Shown piece after piece: positions 1-4,041 of a stretch of DNA of 5,256 nt. Source of the stretch: CAWDPQ01 sp049642465. Lineage in GTDB: Bacteria; Acidobacteriota; Vicinamibacteria; Vicinamibacterales; 2-12-FULL-66-21. The position numbers and the translations under genes are program-made. The first letter of the stretch is position 1. Each line of letters begins with the position of its first letter. The DNA is taken from NCBI GenBank assembly GCA_049642465.1, contig JBAROV010000191.1, positions 1 to 5,256 on the forward strand, read 5' to 3'. A model generated the notes under the pieces. That model saw only the letters and a list, made by a program, of their open reading frames with translations, searched no databases and was not told where the DNA came from.

Positions 1-368
1 CTGCAGCCAGGCTTCGATCTCGGGTTCCCACCAGCCAACCGTGTTAGGTGACAACCGACGATGTTGTGGAAAACGGCCGGCGCGTTGTAAGCGCCAGACG
101 GATGACCGACTCAGCCCGATTCGCTTCGCGACCTCGGGAAAGCGCAGAAATCTCGGCTCACTCGTCGGTGGTGACGGCAAGGCCCCACCACTGAATCCGA
201 CGACGATGCCGGCACCGGTGAGCGTGAGGTCTCCGATTGCGAGGTCCAGAGCTTCGACAACACGGCGGACAACTCCCGATGCAGATCGGACAAGACTCGA
301 GCATCGTCCGTCATGCGACGCACGATCTCGGACGACCGGCCGTGCAAATCGGTGAGCCTCGCGATCAA
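1..368 (-). pseudogene. AlpA/MerR-like helix-turn-helix regulator, frameshifted, 3' end cut by window
   Basis: The minus strand from about 150 to 1 translates without a stop into a winged-HTH-like segment: FLRFPEVAKRIGLSRSSVWR, then LQRAGRFPQHRRLS, then GWWEPEIEAWLQ. This is the layout of AlpA-type prophage/mobile-element regulators, where the HTH is followed by a basic turn and a closing 'W.E.EI.AW' helix. The same frame continues upstream through a plausible linker (ALDLAIGDLTLTGAG) to about 255. A helical N-terminal part (LIARLTDLHGRSSEIVRRM, then TDDARVLSDLHRELSAVL, from about 368 to 258) lies in another frame. Joining the two needs one inserted base (or two deleted) near 255-263, giving a continuous protein of roughly 120 residues. 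The start is unsure: TTG at 368, or ATG at 314 for a shorter form. Regulators of this kind usually bind DNA to control excision or transfer genes. A frameshift mutation or a sequencing error explains the split equally well. Confidence 0.6.
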
Positions 369-405
369 GGTGTCACGAGCATTGGTTGTTGGTGAATGGT
401 CGCTT

Positions 406-437
406 CGTTCTGCTGCGGCGACGTTCCCCGCAGAACG
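406..437. repeat. 8-bp perfect inverted repeat, possible operator or hairpin
   Basis: CGTTCTGC at 406-413 is mirrored by GCAGAACG at 430-437 with a 16-nt loop. A nested second repeat, ACGTTC (421-426) and GAACGT (433-438), shares the right arm. It sits just upstream of the likely start of the minus-strand HTH regulator, where an autoregulatory operator would be expected. No transcription factor consensus was recognised, and the placement is the only functional hint. Confidence 0.3.
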
Positions 438-456
438 TCGAACGGCGACATGACTG

Positions 457-957
457 TTGGGCTTTCGCCTTTTTCGGGTTCGCATCGTCTCCGCGTACGC
501 GCTAGGTGCTGCCGATGCACAGGTTAGCCGCTTGCCCGCAACCCGACTCGACACACTCAAGATGGCCGTTCGGTTCCTGGTCCTTCACCGCGACCGGTCA
601 ATCCGGCTTGTCACCGAAGGTCTGGGACCGAAGCCATTCCACGGACGCGTAGTGATGCTGGTAAACGAGCACACATTGAGCGCGGGCGAGATGGTGGCGG
701 CGTTCGCGCATGAGAACGGATTGGCCAGAGTCGTAGGCACTCAGACCGGCGGCCAAGTGCTGGGAGGTGCCAACTTCGGTGTTGGAAATGGTTTCGTGCT
801 TCGGTTCCCCGCCGCCGCGTGGTACACGTGGCGGGGCGCGGTTGTCGAAGGCCGCGGCGTGTCACCTGATGTTGACGTGCCGCTCTCATCGGACGAACTT
901 CGTCACGGGAACGACAACCAGCTGCAGGCGGCACTGGACGCCGTGCACAGCATCTAG
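457..957 (+). pseudogene. C-terminal fragment of an S41 family serine peptidase
   Basis: S41 peptidases (CtpA/tail-specific protease and relatives) cleave proteins, often in the periplasm. Only the C-terminal part of the catalytic domain is present in this 166-codon frame. Residues about 46-80 carry DRSIRLVTEGLG, FHGR and the nucleophile segment NEHTLSAGEMV, with Ser75 as the predicted nucleophile. GTQTGGQ follows at 94-100, then YTWRG (123-127) and the closing EGRGVSPDVDVP (131-142). The position 25 residues after the serine, lysine in CtpA, is Gln100. Some S41 subgroups also lack lysine here, so this need not mean inactivity. The signal peptide, PDZ domain and the upstream 'DLRGNPGG' strand are absent. 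The first 20 or so codons after the in-frame TGA at 451 do not look like S41, and no ribosome binding site precedes the frame. It is best read as a 5'-truncated remnant. Confidence 0.72.
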
Positions 958-960
958 GCG

Positions 961-1006
961 GACGTCACACGCTGCCAGCTGGCGTCCTCCCTGACGGCTG
1001 GTGCAC
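961..1006. other. Convergent intergenic gap with palindrome, possible weak terminator
   Basis: This gap separates the convergent peptidase fragment and zinc-motif gene. It holds a perfect 10-bp palindrome GCCAGCTGGC (974-983), flanked by ACGC/CGT that extend the stem with a bulge. No T-tract follows on either strand, so an intrinsic terminator is only a possibility. Confidence 0.2.
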
Positions 1007-1312
1007 TCAGTGCACTGTCCCGCGCCACTCTCCGGCGGCTTGCTGCAGCGCACGGGCCTCTCGATAACAGGGCGAGCATTCCGAGAGGTGGTCGTACCAG
1101 GGATCGGAGATCGAGCGATCTCGCCGAGCGAGCTCGATCAATAGACGTCTGGGCGGGCAACCCACCCTCCTCGGATTTGGGTTTGCGCCTCCGAGCAGGA
1201 CATCGATCTCGTTCTCGGCAACGAACGTCAATTCGTCTGGGCACCGGCGGCGCCAGTCCGAGGTTTTTCGGGGAACGCTGGCCGCCAACCAACAACGCAG
1301 CCTCGTGAGCAC
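1007..1312 (-). CDS. Small protein with HxxxCxxC zinc-binding (anti-sigma-like) motif
   Basis: A 101-aa protein is predicted from GTG at 1312. The start is chosen because AGGAGG (1320-1325) sits seven bases upstream, the strongest ribosome binding site in the left half. Features: a basic N-terminus (LTRLRCWLA, 2-10), CPDELTFVAEN (24-34), NPNPRRVGCPP (45-54), and near the C-terminus HLSECSPCYRE (75-85), in which His75, Cys79 and Cys82 form HxxxCxxC. That motif defines zinc-binding anti-sigma (ZAS) domains, but there it normally lies nearer the N-terminus and a membrane segment often follows. Here no membrane segment is seen and the frame stops 19 residues after the last cysteine, so the protein may be C-terminally shortened or may be a soluble relative. 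It is convergent with the peptidase fragment. An anti-sigma role is an inference from the motif only. Confidence 0.6.
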   Translation of the reverse strand: MLTRLRCWLAASVPRKTSDWRRRCPDELTFVAENEIDVLLGGANPNPRRVGCPPRRLLIELARRDRSISDPWYDHLSECSPCYREARALQQAAGEWRGTVH

Positions 1313-1474
1313 GGTCCCTCCTCCTATCTGTAGAACCCTGTCGCGCGCCAAAAGCTAACGGAAGCCTTGCGCGTTGGTCCTCCCCTATGAACGCGACGAA
1401 CTCGGTAAACCTGACATCAGCAACCGTTAAGGGCGCTAGGCGAAGATACGGCGAATGTGTTACGCTCGCCTGCC
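1313..1474. other. Divergent intergenic region
   Basis: This stretch must hold the promoters of the minus-strand zinc-motif gene and the plus-strand 96-aa gene. On the plus strand, CTGACA (1409-1414) is close to a -35 box but has no good -10 at normal spacing. TGTGTTACGCT (1456-1466) resembles an extended -10 ending about nine bases before GTG 1475. Nothing here is conclusive and no small gene was recognised. Confidence 0.3.
1320..1325 (-). promoter_or_regulatory. Ribosome binding site of the zinc-motif gene
   Basis: Perfect AGGAGG on the minus strand, seven bases before GTG 1312. It decides this start over the longer in-frame reading that begins at 1351. Confidence 0.6.
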
Positions 1475-1765
1475 GTGGCGCTTCGGACGTGCACCGTCAG
1501 CTTCAGCGGTCCGTCCGGTATCCGCCATTCAGTCGATGTGACGGCCGAATCCGTTTACGAAGCGGCTGCGTTGGGAGTGTCGGCTCTCCGGGAGAGCGGC
1601 TGGGCCGACGCTATGACGCTGGGAACCGAACTTGAGATTCAAGTCAGAGAGCCGCCCACGTGCCACCGCATCACAGTGCACCAGATTTATCGATGGTGCG
1701 ATGGGATTGCGACCAGCCCCGACGAGACGCTGAAGAAGCGCAGACTGAAGCAGCTATTGAGCTGA
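1475..1765 (+). CDS. Conserved-looking hypothetical protein, 96 aa
   Basis: Function is not recognised. From GTG 1475 the protein reads MALRTCTVSFSGPSGIRHSV and continues through a helical segment (TAESVYEAAALGVSALRESG), TELEIQVREPPTCHRITV and a basic end, SPDETLKKRRLKQLLS. The alternating hydrophobic pattern suggests a small alpha/beta domain: a strand (residues 4-9), a helix (about 22-36) and strands around 46-65. There is no signal peptide or membrane segment. The upstream GTG at 1457 gives six more residues but no better ribosome binding site. The shorter form is preferred because it starts directly before the regular strand pattern, and proteins of this shape are familiar from mobile and accessory regions with that start (memory, not a search). 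The gene ends 35 bp before the exonuclease start on the same strand, so the two may be co-transcribed. Confidence 0.62.
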   Translation: MALRTCTVSFSGPSGIRHSVDVTAESVYEAAALGVSALRESGWADAMTLGTELEIQVREPPTCHRITVHQIYRWCDGIATSPDETLKKRRLKQLLS

Positions 1766-1800
1766 CCACTACGTCTGAGGTCTCGCCGGAGCGAAGGTTG

Positions 1801-2229
1801 ATGCCCACCGTTTCAGAGTCGCTCTCGCAGCTCGAAGTGCTGGTCGTCGACTGCCAAGCCACCGCCGCAGCTCCGCATGGACATCTCCTCGAAATGGGTT
1901 GGGCGCGCGCCGGCACGACGACAACGCGCGCGGACGCGAGGCTGATCGCGCTTCCAGACGGCGAGCACATTCCAGCCGCCGTGATGCGCCTTACGGGTAT
2001 TTCTGAAGGGATGTCACAGGCCGGCGTCGATGCGCACGAGGCCTGGCGTGCGCTGTCCAACGAAGCGACGACGCTCGCCCGTCAACCGGCGCCAACAGTC
2101 ATTCACTTCGCTCGATTCGAGCAGCCGTTTCTCCGCGCGTTGGCCGGCGGGGCGCTTCCCCTCGACATCCTCTGCACGCATGACATTGCCCGGCGCCTCT
2201 TACACGAGCGTGTTTACGTGCCCCTCTGA
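1801..2229 (+). CDS. DEDD-type 3'-5' exonuclease domain protein, C-terminally truncated
   Basis: The protein has 142 residues from ATG 1801, preceded by GGAG (1788-1791). The fold order matches the DnaQ-like RNase H-type exonucleases, which remove 3'-terminal nucleotides: motif I VLVVDCQAT (residues 13-21), a strand LLEMGWARA (29-37), IPAAVMRLTGIS (57-68), and motif II TVIHFARFEQPFLRAL (99-114). ILCTHDIARRLLHE (123-136) then enters the helix before motif III. The last six residues (RVYVPL) are read from sequence antisense to the neighbouring sigma gene. The catalytic third motif (HxxxxD or YxxxD) and everything after it are missing. Two acidic positions are altered: Gln19 replaces Glu in DxE of motif I, and motif II ends in Glu107 rather than Asp. 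'DCQAT' may be normal for a subfamily often fused to a UvrC-like GIY-YIG nuclease domain (recollection). As it stands the protein is probably inactive. Confidence 0.66.
   Translation: MPTVSESLSQLEVLVVDCQATAAAPHGHLLEMGWARAGTTTTRADARLIALPDGEHIPAAVMRLTGISEGMSQAGVDAHEAWRALSNEATTLARQPAPTVIHFARFEQPFLRALAGGALPLDILCTHDIARRLLHERVYVPL
2200..2229. other. Tail-to-tail overlap of two truncated genes (likely breakpoint)
   Basis: The plus-strand exonuclease and minus-strand sigma reading frames overlap by 30 bp. Exonuclease-like sequence fades at about 2208 and sigma-like sequence ends at 2203. The short interrupted palindrome ACACG-AG-CGTGT lies across this point (2202-2213). Confidence 0.5.
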
Positions 2230-2703
2230 CTTGCCGCACCGCCGAGCGATCTCGCGGGTGGAGTGCCCCCACGCCTTCCAGAAGTACAGGTCCCGCTCTT
2301 GGGGGCTCAGGCGCGTGAGAATTTGTTGAACGAGGATATCGGTCTCGATCTGTTCCCGAGATCCGTCGCTGGCGCGAAGCGTGCCCAACACGGCGTAACT
2401 TGCCTCGGCATCGAGCGTTGCACCGACGATGCGCATCGACGATCGCCCGAGGCGCGATCGCGCGACATTCAGCACCGCGGTCCAAGTGAACGCCTCGAGA
2501 TTGTCGACGGGTCCGTGCTCGGCTTCGTGCGCGGACACACGCTGTCCCGCCTCCTCGAACACTTCCGTCACAAATAGGTCGTCATCGAGCCGCGGCAGCC
2601 GGCTGCGAAATCGCAGTCGGAGATCGCGCAGGACAGCCTGAATCCGCGCCTGCAGCGGGCTGCCGTCGTCATCGAGAAACGTGTGTCTGTCCGCCGGTCC
2701 CAT
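2200..2703 (-). CDS. ECF-like RNA polymerase sigma factor, truncated in region 4
   Basis: The product has 167 residues from ATG 2703. Sigma factors direct RNA polymerase to promoters. Residues about 17-85 fit region 2 (IQAVLRDLRLRFRSRLPRLD, then LEAFTWTAVLNVARSRLG at 69-86). After a variable linker, residues 126-167 fit region 4: VQQILTRLSPQERDLYFWKA followed by STREIARRCGKSEGHVNTLV, a helix-turn-helix. The stop comes inside the recognition helix, where family members normally have 10-20 more residues (the 'R.HRAR..L' type end). The stop codon TAA lies at the junction with the exonuclease gene. ATG 2703 is preferred over ATG 2757 because a perfect TATAAT overlaps the latter and GGTGG precedes the former. 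The ARW-motif gene upstream is on the same strand, about 345 bp away. DNA binding at -35 is likely impaired. This is a clear sigma-70 family assignment, though the exact subgroup is unknown. Confidence 0.7.
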   Translation of the reverse strand: MGPADRHTFLDDDGSPLQARIQAVLRDLRLRFRSRLPRLDDDLFVTEVFEEAGQRVSAHEAEHGPVDNLEAFTWTAVLNVARSRLGRSSMRIVGATLDAEASYAVLGTLRASDGSREQIETDILVQQILTRLSPQERDLYFWKAWGHSTREIARRCGKSEGHVNTLV

Positions 2704-2755
2704 GGGGACACCACCCGTGTACTGGCAGCGGGCGTGCGGCGTCACCCGCCGCGCC

Positions 2756-2761
2756 ATTATA
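2756..2761 (-). promoter_or_regulatory. Perfect -10 box (TATAAT) upstream of the sigma gene
   Basis: The minus strand reads TATAAT here, striking in such GC-rich DNA. Transcription would begin near 2748, leaving a leader of about 45 nt before ATG 2703. A GC-rich stem, GCGGCG-TCACC-CGCCGC (2736-2752), overlaps the predicted RNA start. No convincing -35 hexamer lies 16-18 bp upstream, so the promoter may use an activator or an alternative sigma factor. Confidence 0.4.
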
Positions 2762-3048
2762 CGCGTGCCACCGCAGAACGACGCGCGGTCGAGGTAGTGA
2801 GATTTCGCCGCGAAAACGAGTCTTAAAGATCGAAGGCGAATGCGATGTCGCGCGCGCCGGCACCGTCGGGCGAGTTCGACCTCGGTTCGCAGATGCGAAG
2901 CAGCCGGAGAGGCTGGCGAGAAGGGAGGAGAAGTAAGCGCCAGGTGCAAGTGGGTCGACGGACTGAAGGCCCGACGAAATCGGCCGTCGCGAGCGAGGAC
3001 GAAACTGCGCTCGTCACATCCTGATGCTTGCATGATTCGCAGCGCTCG
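2762..3048. other. Non-coding stretch between ARW gene and sigma promoter
   Basis: Open frames exist on both strands, but none has recognisable protein character, a ribosome binding site or plausible composition. They are mostly Arg/Ser/Ala-rich GC artefacts. There is a purine-rich run at about 2908-2936 on the plus strand. I see no RNA gene or terminator with a T-tract. Confidence 0.35.
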
Positions 3049-3336
3049 TCAACGGTTTCGTTTGCCGGCTGTGTCCCGATGCCTCCCCCATCGCGCCTCC
3101 GCCGCTTTGCGCATCACGCGGCTGCGCTCTTCGGCGCCGACGTTTCGCCAGCGAGCCGCGCCGAGGCCGACAGCGGTTCGCTGAATCGGCGCTAGAGAGA
3201 GTTTTCTACTGGCGAGATCGAGGATTTCGATCGCCAGATCGAGCAGGGTTTCCGGCGGAAGGCCGGTCTGACGCATGAGACGTCGCAGGCGCGTCGTGCG
3301 CCGCGTGCCAAGCATCCGCGCTAGTTCGGCGGTCAA
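3049..3336 (-). CDS. Small basic protein with paired ARW motifs, function unknown
   Basis: The core reads MLGTRRTTRLRRLMRQTGLP, then PETLLDLAIEILDLASRKLS, then VGLGAARWRNVGAEERSRVM and RKAAEARWGRHR. It is all-helical and strongly basic. Two 'A-A/E-A-R-W' elements flank 'S/G-AEERS--M', a pattern seen in short plasmid- and mobile-element-borne proteins. No enzymatic motif or membrane segment is present. TTG 3336 gives 95 residues (start MTAELARMLG). ATG 3315 gives 88 and is the safe minimum. Neither has a clear ribosome binding site. The frame stays open much further upstream, but that extension runs antisense through trbC and trbD and is rejected. The gene is divergent from the trb operon, so it could encode a regulator of transfer genes, but no DNA-binding motif was proven. 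Confidence 0.55.
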   Translation of the reverse strand: MTAELARMLGTRRTTRLRRLMRQTGLPPETLLDLAIEILDLASRKLSLAPIQRTAVGLGAARWRNVGAEERSRVMRKAAEARWGRHRDTAGKRNR

Positions 3337-3430
3337 GTCTGAACTGGTCGATGAGCGTGGCTGCAAGATAGTTGTCCGTGTGCTCGCATGATTCGTTCGA
3401 AGCGGAGTGTAACACGTCACGGAGGGTGCC
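3337..3430. promoter_or_regulatory. Divergent control region of the trb operon and ARW gene
   Basis: This 94-bp region must carry the promoter for trbC and probably one for the minus-strand gene. A small perfect inverted repeat, GTGTAACAC (3407-3415), lies just before the trbC ribosome binding site. Read on the minus strand it contains TGTTACACT, which resembles an extended -10. TATCTT on the minus strand (3366-3371) is another weak -10. TTGTCC (3372-3377) on the plus strand is -35-like but lacks a good partner. Confidence 0.3.
3421..3425 (+). promoter_or_regulatory. Ribosome binding site of trbC
   Basis: GGAGG, five bases before ATG 3431. It supports this start. Confidence 0.6.
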
Positions 3431-3727
3431 ATGTGCGGTAGGTCCTGTCGCGTCGATGCGCGCCTTGCAGGCGCTCTGACTGTTGCCCTCATCGTTGCCC
3501 TGCCCGCCATCGCGTTCGCACAGGCGTCGCCGTGGGAGCGCGCGGCCAACAATCTCGCAGCGACCTTCACCGGGCCGCTCGCCCGTTCCCTCGCCCTCGT
3601 GGCCATCGTCATAGGTGGACTTATGTTCATGTACGGCGAAGCGGGGGCGAAACGGCAGATCTCCGGCATCGTCTTCGGTGGCGGGCTTGCGCTCTTCGCA
3701 GCGCAGTTCCTGGTCTGGCTTTTCTGA
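3431..3727 (+). CDS. trbC: TrbC/VirB2-like conjugative pilin
   Basis: A 98-aa prepilin of a type IV secretion mating apparatus. Residues 1-30 form a signal peptide: a basic start (CGRSCRVDAR), a hydrophobic core (LAGALTVALIVALPAIAF) and an AFA-Q cleavage site at 30/31. The mature part of about 68 residues has the VirB2/TrbC two-helix hairpin: ARSLALVAIVIGGLMFMYG (about 51-69), a short basic loop (EAGAKRQ) and GIVFGGGLALFAAQFLVWLF (about 79-98). Pilins of this family are inserted in the inner membrane and assembled into the extracellular pilus. Length and hydrophobicity pattern fit the family, whose sequence is poorly conserved, so the assignment leans on the trbD and trbE neighbours. It is the first gene of the operon, with trbD 17 bp downstream. 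Confidence 0.82.
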   Translation: MCGRSCRVDARLAGALTVALIVALPAIAFAQASPWERAANNLAATFTGPLARSLALVAIVIGGLMFMYGEAGAKRQISGIVFGGGLALFAAQFLVWLF

Positions 3728-3744
3728 GTCCTGAGGCTGGTCTT

Positions 3745-4041
3745 ATGCCTGATCGCCCGACGTATCGACCCGTCTACAAGGCGCTCCATCGGCCCCTGAC
3801 GATCTGGGGCGTCGACCGGCGGCAGTTCTTCCTCGCGCTGTTGCTCGGTGCCGCCACATTCAACTTGTTCTACTCGTTCCTCGCTGGCCTTCTGATCTTC
3901 GCCGGACTGTACGGCGGTGCGCTGTGGGCGACGCGTCACGACACCGAGCTGTTGCGGATCCTGCTGGCCTCGTCGAACGTCCGGCGGCGCTACGACCCTG
4001 GGAAGCACCGGCCCGTGAACATGGAGGTCTCGCCGTGGTGA
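3745..4041 (+). CDS. trbD: TrbD/VirB3-like inner-membrane transfer protein
   Basis: A 98-aa component of the type IV secretion inner-membrane complex, known in the family to work with the VirB4/TrbE ATPase in pilus assembly. The N-terminus has the typical 'PVYKALHRPLTIWGVDRRQF' (residues 9-28), comparable to 'YRALHRP' of TrbD proteins. Hydrophobic helices follow (FFLALLLGAATFNLFYSFLA and GLLIFAGLYGGALWA, about 28-62), then a charged tail with DTELLRILLAS and RRRYDPGKH (80-88), a usual end for VirB3/TrbD. ATG 3745 is chosen over upstream in-frame starts because these lie inside trbC, and because GAGG (3733-3736) is correctly spaced. Its stop codon overlaps the trbE start region (GTGA at 4038-4041), implying translational coupling. 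Confidence 0.85.
   Translation: MPDRPTYRPVYKALHRPLTIWGVDRRQFFLALLLGAATFNLFYSFLAGLLIFAGLYGGALWATRHDTELLRILLASSNVRRRYDPGKHRPVNMEVSPW
4023..4028 (+). promoter_or_regulatory. Ribosome binding site of trbE inside the trbD 3' end
   Basis: GGAGGT lies six bases before GTG 4035 and nine before GTG 4038, so either can serve as the trbE start. Confidence 0.55.

Noticed and set aside
458..473. GGC-TTTC-GCC followed by TTTTT, resembling a terminator
   Set aside because: The stem is only three to four base pairs, too weak for an intrinsic terminator. No gene on the plus strand ends just upstream.
1107..1122. Perfect interrupted palindrome GAGATCG-AG-CGATCTC
   Set aside because: It lies inside the coding part of the zinc-motif gene and is explained by codons for an Arg/Asp/Ser/Ile stretch. 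No regulatory context.
954..1295. Second minus-strand frame overlapping the zinc-motif gene
   Set aside because: It lacks the HxxxCxxC motif and regular structure. The other frame has the perfect ribosome binding site.
1387..1635. Plus-strand 82-aa frame upstream of and overlapping the 96-aa gene
   Set aside because: Arg/Cys-rich composition, overlaps the better-supported gene in another frame, and has no ribosome binding site.
2704..3033. N-terminal extension of the sigma frame up to 277 aa
   Set aside because: The extra residues are Arg/Ser-rich without sigma character. A TATAAT lies inside the extension, and sigma homology begins only after ATG 2703.
3209..3237. Imperfect inverted repeat around CTGGCGAGATCGA and its near mirror
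   Set aside because: It comes from the repeated LDLA codons in the ARW-motif protein and is most simply a coding by-product.
3337..4008. Long minus-strand extension of the ARW-motif gene to 319 aa
   Set aside because: The extension is exactly antisense to trbC and trbD, is low-complexity (Arg/Ala/Pro/Thr), and has no domain pattern. Only the C-terminal 88-95 residues look like protein.
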